Notes: a model not told the origin generated them from the letters alone. Shown: positions 35,179 to 45,268, counted from the stretch's first letter. The stretch: 64,000 nucleotides of DNA from Desulfosporosinus acidiphilus SJ4 (GCF_000255115.2 NC_018068.1:3505977-3569976), one strand, 5' to 3'. A program made the numbers and translations.

Positions 35179-38100
35179 CTATACCTTTGCTGTGAACCCC
35201 CTTCTCACCGGTTTATCCCAGCCACCGGGTTTTTTCAGCATGTTCAAATAGCCCCCCACGCGCCATAAACTAAAAAGCTGTCTGGGGCCAAAATTCTCAA
35301 TTATGGCGTAAATTATTAGTAGCATGATATCACGCAGCTTGAAATACGTCTTGTCTTTTTCCGCAATGAGTAACGAAGAGACGGATACAAGCACACCCAT
35401 TAAAATGGTAGATATAAAGAGAAGAAGGGCAATTTGAGCATTTAGTAACCCTAATATAAAAGCTGCGATGACCATGAGATAACCCAAGGCTTCAAGAAGA
35501 GGACCGATCATCTCAAAGAATAGAAAATAAGGCATGGCAACAATCCCTATTCTGCCATATCTCGGATTAAACAACATCGTTTTATGAAACGTTAAGATGT
35601 CTATCAGACCCTTGTGCCAGCGATAGCGCTGTTTCTTTAAACTTTCGAGATCTTCAGGGACTTCCGTCCAGCAATTGGCATTGAAGGCGTAACAAATTCT
35701 ATAGTTTTGGCCCAACTCTCTCATTAACCTGCTGATACGAACAACTAACTCCATATCTTCGCCTACAGTATCTTTAGCATATTTACCGCTGCTCGTGAGA
35801 TACCCGCCAACGCTGATAACTCGTTCCTTTCGGAAGAGGCCAAATGCTCCGGAAATAATGAGCAAACTATTCGTTAAAGCCCAGCCCAAACGCCCGGCCA
35901 TAAACGCCCTGATATATTCGATGGTTTGAAATCGCGCTAACGGATTCTCGGGTATCCGAACATCTTTAATTTGCCCCCGTTCAATGGTACACCCATTGAT
36001 AGGAAAGATATTTCCGCCTAACGCCGGTGTTTCAACACCCTTGTCTAACGTCAGTGAAGCTAATTTAAGCAAAGCATCATCTTCAAGCAGAGAATCGGCA
36101 TCAATCCCACAGAAATATTCTTTGTTGGAGATATTGATTCCTGCGTTTAGGGAGTCAGCTTTCCCCCCATTATCCTTGTCTACAACAATAAGTTTGGGAA
36201 TTGAACGATTCTGATAAACCCCTCGTATAGGCTTCGTGTTTAATTTATTGTCAAACACATAATCAACCCTCATCAGATCAAAATAGTTAATTAACACTTC
36301 CAGAGTATTATCTTTTGATCCGTCATTAACAATGACAAGTTCATAGTCGGGGTATTTGAGATTAAGCAGTGAATTAGCACTCTCAATAATCGTTTTTTCT
36401 TCATTGTAGGCCGGAGCAATAATCGAAATAGTGGGAAGCATTTTAGGCTTAAACAAGAGGGAAAGACTTTTTATCCTCCATAGTTTGAGCTGTTTTTTTA
36501 CATTAACATAGGAAAGTGCCAGCAGGGTCAGATAGATCAAATTAATGGTTATAGAGTAATAAGCTAGGTAATAGTTAAAATCGATGACAAATAGCTTGAC
36601 TTGTTCCGCAAGAGGGGCTGTAAAAAGAATATCCTGATGCCTTAGGCAATAAAGAGTGGGGAAAAATACAAGGATTGAGAACAAGATAAGATAAAGGCTG
36701 CGGATAAGCTTCCAGTCCTTTTGTTCTTCCTTTTTAGCCGGTATCTCCTCAGTCTTAATCAGACCACATTTATGGACAAGTCTCTCATTTAAGTAGCGCT
36801 TAAATTCGTTCTTATGTTTGTCAGATTGCCTGATGACGTCTTTAATAATCGCCAACAGTTCATTTTCAAGGTCCAAGTCCTTGTTTTTATTTAAGAAATC
36901 AATAACTTCGCTGGTATGTCCTAGAAGAATGACCTGCTTAATAATGTCTCCGACCGCTTTTCCGTCCTGTTTACCCAATTTCATAATGAAATAAGCTATT
37001 TTATTAGCCAGAATTTCGGATAACCTGAGGCGAACCGCGGAGTCTTTTTCTTTTTCGAATTGCTTTACTACCACATGGATATAACTGGGATTGCGTTCAA
37101 TGATTTTGGTAACGGAATTAACCACACTTCTGGCATTGCCCTCATTGTTCAGCAGAGAAAGCACCTTGGTTAAATTACCCAGCGTCTTAATGTTGGCCAG
37201 TGATTGAATCGCAAGGTTTCTAAGCTCTATATCCTCGGAACTTAAGTACTTAGGATGATCCAAAACTTTAGGATAATAGCGCGCCAATATATCAGCGGCC
37301 TTGTAAACCAATTTAGTATAGTTTTCCTTATAATTGACACTGACGGGAAGTACTTGGTGTCTTTGGCACACGTAAGATGAGCTGACTGCTCCTTGGAATT
37401 TACAAACGCCTTTGTCCTGATCCTCTGATCCAGCATAAAAAATGCAGTTACGGCATGCTTTCTCAGTACTAGCTCCATAGAGAGTCTGAAGTTTCTTAAT
37501 GGCTTCCTCTTTACAATCGATTAATTCCAGCAAATAGTCTTTTACAGTCTCAGAAAAATTGACAGACGCAAAATCTACAATGAGTTCCTTAATCTCAATA
37601 AGTTCGCTGCCGGAAATTTGAGTTAAATAGGCGTTGAAAGCGTCCCCAAAGTCTGAGATTAACATATTTACCCGTTCTCTATACCAACGATGAGAATTTT
37701 TTAATGAGGAAACGAGCACCGGCAGTGATTCAGGGTCAGCAATCTCCGTCAAAGCATTGGCAATATATAATTTGACAGGATAATCTTTTTCCCGCAAAAT
37801 AGCCTTTTCCATTGCTATCCGAGCAGCATCGTTTCCCATGAACCCAAGAAAAACAGCTGCCTCAATTCTCTTTATTCGGGACCTGGATTTAAGCTTTTGC
37901 AAATAGTTCCTATTGGATTTGAATATATCCACGGCTTTGTTGACATTTCCAATAGTTTGCTCATTCAGTTCAATAGTCTCCCTAAGATTTAAATAGTTGA
38001 TAATCAAACCTTTTTGTTTTAGATCGACAATTTTTCCCGATAATAATTTCAACAATCTTCGTTGCTGTTCTAATGATATCCCTTCAGCTATAGAATTGTG

Positions 38101-38193
38101 GAGTCTTCCGTACAGCAAGCTGCCAATTATAACGAGATTTAAAGCGCTTAAGAAAAAGACAACAACCATGCTAAGCTGAATACTATAGTTCAT
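35179..38193 (-). CDS. HEAT-repeat glycosyltransferase family 2, processive type, with a four-Cys motif
   Basis: A 1004-residue membrane protein. An N-terminal helix precedes a long helical HEAT-like region (about 100-480). Within it is a cysteine motif Cx2Cx13Cx11C at about residues 246-280, a candidate metal or Fe-S site. Two membrane helices (about 495-560) precede the GT2 domain: IAPAYNEEKTI, VNDGSKDNT, GIDADSLL and KKQRYRWHKG (QxxRW). C-terminal membrane helices follow. This is the layout of PgaC/BcsA-like exopolysaccharide synthases. Its ATG overlaps the upstream sensor stop as ATGA, so translation is coupled. Confidence 0.88.
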   Translation of the reverse strand: MNYSIQLSMVVVFFLSALNLVIIGSLLYGRLHNSIAEGISLEQQRRLLKLLSGKIVDLKQKGLIINYLNLRETIELNEQTIGNVNKAVDIFKSNRNYLQKLKSRSRIKRIEAAVFLGFMGNDAARIAMEKAILREKDYPVKLYIANALTEIADPESLPVLVSSLKNSHRWYRERVNMLISDFGDAFNAYLTQISGSELIEIKELIVDFASVNFSETVKDYLLELIDCKEEAIKKLQTLYGASTEKACRNCIFYAGSEDQDKGVCKFQGAVSSSYVCQRHQVLPVSVNYKENYTKLVYKAADILARYYPKVLDHPKYLSSEDIELRNLAIQSLANIKTLGNLTKVLSLLNNEGNARSVVNSVTKIIERNPSYIHVVVKQFEKEKDSAVRLRLSEILANKIAYFIMKLGKQDGKAVGDIIKQVILLGHTSEVIDFLNKNKDLDLENELLAIIKDVIRQSDKHKNEFKRYLNERLVHKCGLIKTEEIPAKKEEQKDWKLIRSLYLILFSILVFFPTLYCLRHQDILFTAPLAEQVKLFVIDFNYYLAYYSITINLIYLTLLALSYVNVKKQLKLWRIKSLSLLFKPKMLPTISIIAPAYNEEKTIIESANSLLNLKYPDYELVIVNDGSKDNTLEVLINYFDLMRVDYVFDNKLNTKPIRGVYQNRSIPKLIVVDKDNGGKADSLNAGINISNKEYFCGIDADSLLEDDALLKLASLTLDKGVETPALGGNIFPINGCTIERGQIKDVRIPENPLARFQTIEYIRAFMAGRLGWALTNSLLIISGAFGLFRKERVISVGGYLTSSGKYAKDTVGEDMELVVRISRLMRELGQNYRICYAFNANCWTEVPEDLESLKKQRYRWHKGLIDILTFHKTMLFNPRYGRIGIVAMPYFLFFEMIGPLLEALGYLMVIAAFILGLLNAQIALLLFISTILMGVLVSVSSLLIAEKDKTYFKLRDIMLLIIYAIIENFGPRQLFSLWRVGGYLNMLKKPGGWDKPVRRGFTAKV

Positions 38194-40214
38194 AGAAAAG
38201 CTGCTCCTTTGACCCTATTGGTAACTAAACCAAGTAATTCAGAAAGCATAAAGGGTTTTTTAAGATAATGGTCTATATTTAAGCTCATGGCTCTCTTGAC
38301 CGAATCGTCATTTTTTAAATGTGAGATGAGAATAAAGGGAATATTCTTGGTATGGGATTGAGACAAAAGTTTTTCGCGGACTAAAAAGCCGTCTATTTTC
38401 GGGATCATAACGTCTGAAATAATGAGATCCAAGCTTTGCCTTTCAGCAATCTCCAGGGCTTGTTCCCCGTCGTTCGCTGTAAAAACTTGATAATTTAAAC
38501 TTTCCAGGAAGGTTTTCAAAACATCGATACTCATAGCATCGTTATCTACTACCAAAATTCTGCCTAGCTCCTCTTGATAGGTTTCTACCGAAGAGCTTTG
38601 ACACACGATGTTCATACCCATATTTTTGGCAAGCCTTACTCTCATGAGGGCAATATTATACAATGCTTCAGCAGGATCGTTGACATAGGTATCCAGATCC
38701 CTTATTTCTTCCAAACTAATGACCCCAATGGATACCGTTATTTTCTCAATAAACTTATTGGAAGCGGCGATCTCATTTCGAACCTTTTCTGCAAATTCTA
38801 CAGCTGTTTCCTTTAAGATGTGCGGAAGATAGCAGGCAAAGGATGCACCCTGAAGCCTAAATAAAACCGTATTTTCATCTTTGAGGTCATTTATTATGTA
38901 AACAATGTTCTTTAAAACCTCATCAACTTCTTTATCGCCGTATGAGAATTTGATTTTAGCCATATTGTCGGTATTAATAAGGATTAGAGCCGGGTTTTGA
39001 TAAAACTGTTCAGTAAGTAAATCTTTCAGTTCACTCTCCAGATAATTTCTAAAAAATTGATAGTTATATAAACCCGTAACAGGACATTTAATAAGACTCT
39101 CCTGAGCCTCTCTAACACTGTTATTAAGTTTATCATTCATTTCCTTAAGTCTTACGTTTTCGTTCGTTAGATTGACAGCTTCTTCTTCAGCTCGCTTTAA
39201 GGTTGTAATAAATACCTCCGGAATTGAGATATCATATTCCTCGGCTAACCGTTTGACAAAAGGTTCAATGACTATAAGCCACTGTAGTCCTTTGCGAGCC
39301 AAAAAACGTTCGAACAGCAAATTCCACAGTACCTTACCTGTATAATTATAATCGGAAATTTCCAAAGTCTCTTGATCAAAACTGATATCTAAGTCATTAA
39401 TTGCTTCAAGTACTTCGGTCTTGTTAAAAATAGCTGCATAGCGCTTAAAGACTAAGCTGCAGATTAATTGATACCCGCCAGACTTAGCAAGATCTTTTTT
39501 AAGCGGGGCCATAAATGCCCCGCATTCTAAATCCCTTAAGGCCTTTATATACTTTGTCACGTTATTCCTAATAATCGATCCATGTTGAGGAGCGATCATA
39601 GATATGTCCATGCCGAGGAAGACTTCCATAACAGGTCTTAAGATATCATTAGAAGGCATGTAGTGTTCATGAAACGTTTTCATTTTCTCAAGATAATCTT
39701 CTCCGGCATAAAGACTCCAGCCGTAGGAAAAGGCTCCAAAAAGATCACTGGAAAATAGGGTCTTTGAAGAATAATCGTACGTTGCTATAGCGCCTGGAAA
39801 ATGAAGATACGGTGTTTGTACAAAACCCAAAACTCTCCCTGATTTTAAAGTTAGCCTGAAGTCGTGTTCGTTTACACTATAGTACTTGGACTTGATACCA
39901 TAATACTTTACTATGGTTTGAGTCCGCCAATGGGTCACAACCTCAAACACTGCACCTTTCTGCTCAAACAAAGGGACACTGGCACACAGGTCTGGATCTT
40001 GGTGATGGAGTACAATGTATTTGATTTTAGCTAAGGGAACTATACTGCAAACATTTTCAAAGACATAATCAAAATCCAGGACTGAGCCGGGATCAATGAG
40101 AACCGCCTCATCTCCATCAATTAGCAGATAGGGATTGCAGTGAAGGCCGCCTTCCTGGTCACTCCCTCCAACCCAAAAGATATCTTCAGCTATTTCAACG
40201 ACATTCGTATTCAT
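38190..40214 (-). CDS. Diiron MBL (FprA-like)/degenerate GGDEF/receiver fusion protein
   Basis: A 674-residue soluble protein. Residues about 1-240 match the FprA/ODP-type beta-lactamase domain; the ligand set is retained: HxDPD in HHQDPDL near 75, His in YLHFPG, Asp in FSSDLFG and His in APQHGS. No flavodoxin domain follows. After a coiled-coil near 335-375 lies a GGDEF-type domain (GLYNYQFF) whose signature reads RLQGASFACYLP, so it cannot make c-di-GMP. Residues about 553-670 form a receiver with phospho-Asp in ISDVMIPK and a Lys in YLKKPF. It overlaps the glycosyltransferase gene by four bases. Confidence 0.85.
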   Translation of the reverse strand: MNTNVVEIAEDIFWVGGSDQEGGLHCNPYLLIDGDEAVLIDPGSVLDFDYVFENVCSIVPLAKIKYIVLHHQDPDLCASVPLFEQKGAVFEVVTHWRTQTIVKYYGIKSKYYSVNEHDFRLTLKSGRVLGFVQTPYLHFPGAIATYDYSSKTLFSSDLFGAFSYGWSLYAGEDYLEKMKTFHEHYMPSNDILRPVMEVFLGMDISMIAPQHGSIIRNNVTKYIKALRDLECGAFMAPLKKDLAKSGGYQLICSLVFKRYAAIFNKTEVLEAINDLDISFDQETLEISDYNYTGKVLWNLLFERFLARKGLQWLIVIEPFVKRLAEEYDISIPEVFITTLKRAEEEAVNLTNENVRLKEMNDKLNNSVREAQESLIKCPVTGLYNYQFFRNYLESELKDLLTEQFYQNPALILINTDNMAKIKFSYGDKEVDEVLKNIVYIINDLKDENTVLFRLQGASFACYLPHILKETAVEFAEKVRNEIAASNKFIEKITVSIGVISLEEIRDLDTYVNDPAEALYNIALMRVRLAKNMGMNIVCQSSSVETYQEELGRILVVDNDAMSIDVLKTFLESLNYQVFTANDGEQALEIAERQSLDLIISDVMIPKIDGFLVREKLLSQSHTKNIPFILISHLKNDDSVKRAMSLNIDHYLKKPFMLSELLGLVTNRVKGAAFL

Positions 40215-40503
40215 TATTCAACCTTTGGCCCCTTATTTGCAAATTAAATAGTTACGTTTAAAAATTCTCCAATAAATACTTAATTCCTTCATAATTCTAA
40301 ATACAAAATTTGTAAACGTCTTAAAATACGACACAGCTCCATCTAAAAACACTGTAATCAGTCAATTCAAACGCCTGATTACAGTGTTTTCGCCTTCCAA
40401 AAATGGTTCTTGACCTTGTTAGCCACAAGCTACTGGCCAATTAGCTCTATTGAGAACCATCCAACGAATTCTAACTCGGATGGAACTCACGATTATTTCG
40501 AAC
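40215..40503. promoter_or_regulatory. Upstream region of the sensor-glycosyltransferase operon
   Basis: AT-rich leader of about 130 bases upstream of the sensor gene, then the terminator of the LapA gene. No operator was recognised. Confidence 0.35.
40347..40390. terminator. Terminator after the LapA-family gene
   Basis: A perfect 14-base stem AACACTGTAATCAG/CTGATTACAGTGTT with T-runs on both sides, so it can work in either direction. On the minus strand it ends the lapA transcript. Confidence 0.85.
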
Positions 40504-40791
40504 TCACTTAGCTTCAGGTTCTGGTGTTTCCTCCTTCTCTTTATGAGCTATTACATCACTGGTTGCGAGTGGTTTAGAATTAACCGCTTTCTTCCTTTTG
40601 TATCTGAACTCTCTCCATATCGCTAAAAGGAACACAATAAGGGCTCCTGCTAAAGCCGAGGCCAAAATCACTAAAACCAGGGGGACTTTTTCCGTAACCC
40701 AGAAAAATTGAATTATTACCGAATCAGCATTTTGCACGGCAAAAATCGCAACAAGCAAAGCAAAGACTAAAGTCAATATTAAGATGATCAT
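40504..40791 (-). CDS. LapA-family (DUF1049) small membrane protein
   Basis: A 95-residue protein with two hydrophobic helices (MIILILTLVFALLVAIFAVQ and VPLVLVILASALAGALIVFLL), the conserved FAVQNADSVIIQFF block between them, and an acidic/basic tail (KKAVNS through EETPEPEAK). This matches the LapA/YciS-like domain family, whose members scaffold lipid or envelope assembly in some bacteria. It is a single gene with its own terminator; role here unknown. Confidence 0.82.
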   Translation of the reverse strand: MIILILTLVFALLVAIFAVQNADSVIIQFFWVTEKVPLVLVILASALAGALIVFLLAIWREFRYKRKKAVNSKPLATSDVIAHKEKEETPEPEAK

Positions 40792-41393
40792 ATTATTAAG
40801 CCTCCCTTATTATTCGGCATTTCTCTTTATGTTCGAGTCAATCTATGATAATTCCTGCATCAAAACAAATAGAACTGCCTGAAAAGCCCTTTATGTCACA
40901 TAAACTTTAACTGCCAAATTCCAGAAAAGGAAACTTGATACTAAAAACAGCGGCCTCAGCAATTATAAGCTAAAGCCGCCGATTACACTTATATTAATTC
41001 ATCCAGCTACTGACACCACCGATCCTATTCATCTTCTAAATGCCCTTCTCGTAAAATTGTTTCTTGCATCCTAAAGTTGTTCATTAACGCTACATTTATC
41101 TTCGTCATGAAGCAGGCTAAGTCTCATTGCTGCATCCATAGAAACTCATTCACTTCACCCCCAATATTGATACGATTGTATATTAGGGTATTCTTGGTAA
41201 ATAAAAATACTCCTTCTTTGTAATTAAAATTACTTGTAAAGAATAAAGCAATCTCGCCAACTGACTAATTTACAATATGAACGACGCCATCATACCCACC
41301 GTTTAAAAAAATAAGACCTCACATTAAGATATTATAGGACTATTGCCCATGCGCATGTTTATTTTACAGTTACCAATATCGTTTTCCAATTAA
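40792..41393. other. Intergenic region with an orphan minus-strand terminator
   Basis: A 600-base gap without a gene. A GCGGC/GCCGC hairpin with inner AGC/GCT at 40950-40979 is followed on the minus strand by TTTTT, but no gene ends there. Minus-strand reading shows two short frames that would join into one peptide-like string (MDAAMRLSLLHDEDKCSVNE and RMQETILREGHLEDE) if shifted by one base, so a decayed small gene or a small RNA is possible. Confidence 0.35.
40943..40979 (-). terminator. Orphan terminator-like hairpin
   Basis: Stem GCGGC/GCCGC with inner AGC/GCT pair and five U residues on the minus strand. No annotated minus-strand gene ends between it and the terminator at 41394, which suggests a short unannotated transcript. 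Confidence 0.5.
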
Positions 41394-41446
41394 AGAAGCT
41401 TCCTTATGGGCAACAAGTTTGTTCATCACCCATAAGAAAGCTCTTT
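41394..41446 (-). terminator. Terminator of the ECF/UbiD/Hyu transcript
   Basis: AAGAAGCTTCCTTATGGG pairs, with small bulges, with CCCATAAGAAAGCTCTTT over a loop of about 18 bases. It lies 33 bases past the HyuB stop codon. Confidence 0.7.
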
Positions 41447-41478
41447 CATCCCTACACATCCATTTTGCCCATACTGCG

Positions 41479-43197
41479 TTATTTTTCTGTTTCCCCTTGA
41501 TCAATACTCTTATCCGTTAAGACTACTCCATAATCTTGTCTGGCCTTAAGTAAGGAAATAATTCCGTCTCGAACATCCTGTCGAACCAACTCAGGATCTC
41601 GCTGATAAGGGTCTCCCCACCCGCCCCCACCTGAAGAAATAATTGTGAGAACTTCCTCACTTTGCAACGAACGCGCACCTTCTTTGCTTCTTAGATAAAT
41701 AGTTTCTTCCTCTGCTGAAGTTAATTCAACCTGATTCAAACTTCCCGGTTTACCCCCGGAAGAGCCAAATGGTGGTATTTTCATTCCATCTCCAAACATG
41801 ACAATAGTTGTGTTGCCACCATAAAATTTGAGGCTGTATCGAATACCTGGTCCACCGCGCCACATTCCCGAACCTGCGCTGTCCATCTCAAATTCATGAC
41901 ACAAGGTTAAATGGGGATATTGGATCTCATTGACCTCAATATTGGGCGCGCGAACACCTCCATAGTTGGATAGCGGAGCCATGTAAGGATAGCCGTCGCG
42001 ACCTTCTAGTCCACCTCCGGAACCCAACGCACAGAAAGCAAAACCAACGTAAAATTCATGATTTCTCGGATCGATACCATAGAAAGACGGACCACAGTAA
42101 CGTCCAAAACCGGCCGGCAGTTGTCCACAGGCTACAGGTTCCAAAGCTTGAAAAACAGCACTAATGATCTCACTGGCGGGAGTCAATGTACTCAAGGTCA
42201 CCGGTGCGGGATCGGCGGGATTGAGAAGGCTCCCCTCAGGCAAGACTACACTTATTGCCCTAAAAGCCCCGCTATTCCGTGGAATATGAGAACCCAGTGC
42301 CCAAAGGGCCCCAATCCAAGCGGCAGATGTACTTGTCACCAAGGCAGAGTTGACGAAGCCCAGGACTTGTGAATCGGTGCCGGAAAAGTCGAGAGTCATC
42401 TTTTCCTCTAGAACCTTCACTGTAACCCTGATTTTGATCGGATTAGCTTGAAAGCCGTCGTCGTCTACCCATTCTTCGCCGGTATATTCTCCATCTGGGA
42501 TTCGTTTTATAGCTTGGAGCGTGAGTTCTTCCGCATGATTTAAAAGGTATTCCACTGTTTCTTTGATTCGGTACGCAGAGTAGTGGTTCAATAATTCTCT
42601 TAGACGAGCAATTCCAATATTGTTAGCACCAATTTGCGACCACAAATCACTTTGTAGCATTTGCGGATTTCTGACATTGCGCAGGATCAACTCTTGAACC
42701 TCAGGGATTATCCGGCCCCGACTTATTAATTTGATGGGGGGTATACGTAAACCTTCCTGGTAAATCTCAGTTGCTTTAGGATTATAACTACCGGCGACAG
42801 AACCTCCGATATCTCCATGGTGAGCCCTGCTGACACAATAGAAGAGAATCTCTCCATTTTCAAATAACGGTGTAATAATTCCTATATCCGGCAGATGATT
42901 TCCACCTTGATAAGGATCATTGATGATAAAAACGTCGCCATCATGAATCTGGCCAGAGTACTTCTTAATGACTTCCTGAACGCTAAAAGTTCCTGCCGCG
43001 GCTAAAATTGGGATACCATTGATCTGGGAAACTAACTCTCCTTTTCCGTTGCATATACCACAGGCAAAATCGCATGCCTCGGCAAAAATCGGGGATCTGG
43101 ATGACTTTTCCAACGCGCAGCCCATTTCTTTGGTGATCGTATCCAAGCGATTCGCTATTACAGAACGCTCAATAACCTCATCCACTTTGGCATTCAT
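41479..43197 (-). CDS. Hydantoinase B/oxoprolinase-family protein
   Basis: A 572-residue HyuB-type subunit. Motifs include GDVFIINDPYQGGNHLPDIG, RAHHGDIGGSVAGSYNP, LDFSGTDSQVLGFVN and GSGGGLEGRDGYPYM; near the C-terminus SSGGGGWGDPYQRDPELV is the family signature. Together with HyuA it forms ATP-dependent hydantoinases, oxoprolinases or acetone/acetophenone carboxylases. The start overlaps the HyuA stop by 20 bases. No inteins or breaks are seen. The substrate is not clear from sequence. Confidence 0.9.
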   Translation of the reverse strand: MNAKVDEVIERSVIANRLDTITKEMGCALEKSSRSPIFAEACDFACGICNGKGELVSQINGIPILAAAGTFSVQEVIKKYSGQIHDGDVFIINDPYQGGNHLPDIGIITPLFENGEILFYCVSRAHHGDIGGSVAGSYNPKATEIYQEGLRIPPIKLISRGRIIPEVQELILRNVRNPQMLQSDLWSQIGANNIGIARLRELLNHYSAYRIKETVEYLLNHAEELTLQAIKRIPDGEYTGEEWVDDDGFQANPIKIRVTVKVLEEKMTLDFSGTDSQVLGFVNSALVTSTSAAWIGALWALGSHIPRNSGAFRAISVVLPEGSLLNPADPAPVTLSTLTPASEIISAVFQALEPVACGQLPAGFGRYCGPSFYGIDPRNHEFYVGFAFCALGSGGGLEGRDGYPYMAPLSNYGGVRAPNIEVNEIQYPHLTLCHEFEMDSAGSGMWRGGPGIRYSLKFYGGNTTIVMFGDGMKIPPFGSSGGKPGSLNQVELTSAEEETIYLRSKEGARSLQSEEVLTIISSGGGGWGDPYQRDPELVRQDVRDGIISLLKARQDYGVVLTDKSIDQGETEK

Positions 43198-45256
43198 TTA
43201 GAGCATCCCTTCCTAAATAGATTAACAAGTTTCCGAACTGATCGATGTATGCCTGACAATTGTACTCTAATAAAACAGTGGTGTACTCTTTTTTAATGAC
43301 TGCGGGTCCCTTTAAGCACATTCCTGGCTTCAAATTTTTCCACCGATAACTCTTGAGCGTTTGAAACTTCCCGTTTAGATATAATGAACACATGCCATCG
43401 TCTGGCGTTTCCAGAATTGTATAATGCTCTGTTTGGTCCGAAGGAATTTTTTCCTTCTCTTTAACGAGCAGTTTTACATTAACCAGTGTTAATGATTTCT
43501 CAGTCTGACAATAACCGTAAAGCCTTTGATGTTGGGCGTGGAATTCCTGACCCAACTGCTGCCAAAGCGGAAAGTCCGCTACGTCGCAAGGCAATTCGAT
43601 ACTGATTTCATGGTGTTGATCAGGATATTTTAAATCTGCTGACCAAACATAACTACGCTGATCCTCAGTAATACCTAGCCGAGACATTTCCTGATCCGCC
43701 TGATCCTTAAGTTGTAGCAGCGTTTGCTGCAAATTCGAGTTAACGCTTTCACCTAAAGGTTCGAAGACGGTACTCGATACCTCAACTTGAAAAGGAGCAT
43801 AATGTAACCCTTGAGCACAAAAAACCGGAGCCATTTCGGGGACCACGACCTTGTTTATGCCAATTCCAGATGCCAAAGCTGTTGCAAACAAGGGCAGAGC
43901 ACCTCCTACTGCTGCCAAGGAGAATAAACGGGGATCATATCCTTTTTTGACAGTCATGAGATAGACCGCATCAATCATCAGCGAGAGGGCTACCTTATAA
44001 ATTGCGTAGGCTGCTTCAGGGACAGATAACCCTAAGGGATGGGCAATTTTTGTTTCAATGGCCTTAAAGGCTTGCTCCACATCTAATATCATTCGTCCAC
44101 CCAAGAAATCATGAGCATCAATTAAACCCATCACGAGAGCAGCATCAGTAATCGTCGGTTCTGCCCCTCCTAAGCCATAACAAGCCGGTCCTGGATTAGC
44201 CCCTGCAGAATGAGGTCCAACTCGCAGCATCCCACCATGATCCAGCCAAGCAACACTTCCCCCGCCCGCACCTACAGTATGAATATCTAACATCGGTAAT
44301 TGGAGCGGGTATCCGGCAACCTCTGACTGAGGTGTTACTTCCATCTTGCCCAGGCGGATGAGGGAAACATCGAAGCTAGTTCCCCCCATATCTGTTACGA
44401 CTAATTCTGAAAGTGATAACTCATGAGCTAAGGCCCATCCCCCTTTTACTCCTCCGGCCGGACCGGAAAAAAGGGTAGTAACTGCTTTCTTTCTTGCTTG
44501 GACTAGATCTGTCAGACCACCATTATTCTGGGCGATTGATATAGGTACTTTTAGACCGAAATCCTGCAGATGATTGCTTATTTCCAGTAAATAATTGCTT
44601 AACAACGGGCTGAGCCGAGCATTTAAGACTGTTGTAGAGGTTCGTTCATATTCCCCCACTTGTGAGGAAAGTTCTGATGACAACGATATAAAAACGTTGG
44701 GCAGGAGAGCCTGTAATAAATACTTAAACTCTTTTTCATGCGTAGGATTTCGGCAGGCGAACAGCAAACATACGGCGACAGATTCTACCTTTTCTTGTAC
44801 TAAAAACTCAGCGATTTCGGCTATTTGCGCTTGATCAATACTGATTAGCGGCACTCCTCGATAATCCATCCTCTCCCGCAAACCAATCCGCAGATACCTA
44901 GGAACTAAAACGGGAGGTAATGGCAGTCCGAAATCCCATTGTTCCGACAGTTGAGAGCGCCGTAATTCTAAGGCATCGCGAAAACCTTCGGTAGTAATCA
45001 AAGCCGTTTTTGCTCCCTGTCCCTGAAGTAACGCGTTAATTCCCACAGTTGTACCATGAACAAATTTATCAATTTGCGGCATGAATTCTTTGAGTTTCAG
45101 GCCTGATTTTTGAGCCAAGTCTCTTAATCCTGAGATTATGGTTTCTTCTGGGTCTTCCCGCTTAGAAGGAATCTTTACTGTCAACGCGCGCCCTTGTTTG
45201 TCCCTCGCAACAAAATCAGCAAATGTTCCTCCGATGTCTACAGCGATTTCGTACAT
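43178..45256 (-). CDS. Hydantoinase A/oxoprolinase-family protein
   Basis: A 692-residue ASKHA-fold ATPase subunit. The phosphate-1 motif is VDIGGTFADFV at the N-terminus; FVHGTTVGINALL, SGPAGGVKGGW and VTDMGGTSFDVSLI follow, then GAGGGSVAWLD and GPACYGLGGAEPTITDAAL. It phosphorylates the substrate so that the B subunit can open or carboxylate it. The gene follows the UbiD gene by 12 bases and overlaps HyuB by 20, so the three are a unit. Confidence 0.9.
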   Translation of the reverse strand: MYEIAVDIGGTFADFVARDKQGRALTVKIPSKREDPEETIISGLRDLAQKSGLKLKEFMPQIDKFVHGTTVGINALLQGQGAKTALITTEGFRDALELRRSQLSEQWDFGLPLPPVLVPRYLRIGLRERMDYRGVPLISIDQAQIAEIAEFLVQEKVESVAVCLLFACRNPTHEKEFKYLLQALLPNVFISLSSELSSQVGEYERTSTTVLNARLSPLLSNYLLEISNHLQDFGLKVPISIAQNNGGLTDLVQARKKAVTTLFSGPAGGVKGGWALAHELSLSELVVTDMGGTSFDVSLIRLGKMEVTPQSEVAGYPLQLPMLDIHTVGAGGGSVAWLDHGGMLRVGPHSAGANPGPACYGLGGAEPTITDAALVMGLIDAHDFLGGRMILDVEQAFKAIETKIAHPLGLSVPEAAYAIYKVALSLMIDAVYLMTVKKGYDPRLFSLAAVGGALPLFATALASGIGINKVVVPEMAPVFCAQGLHYAPFQVEVSSTVFEPLGESVNSNLQQTLLQLKDQADQEMSRLGITEDQRSYVWSADLKYPDQHHEISIELPCDVADFPLWQQLGQEFHAQHQRLYGYCQTEKSLTLVNVKLLVKEKEKIPSDQTEHYTILETPDDGMCSLYLNGKFQTLKSYRWKNLKPGMCLKGPAVIKKEYTTVLLEYNCQAYIDQFGNLLIYLGRDALNECQSG

Positions 45257-45268
45257 TCCTTGCCTCCT

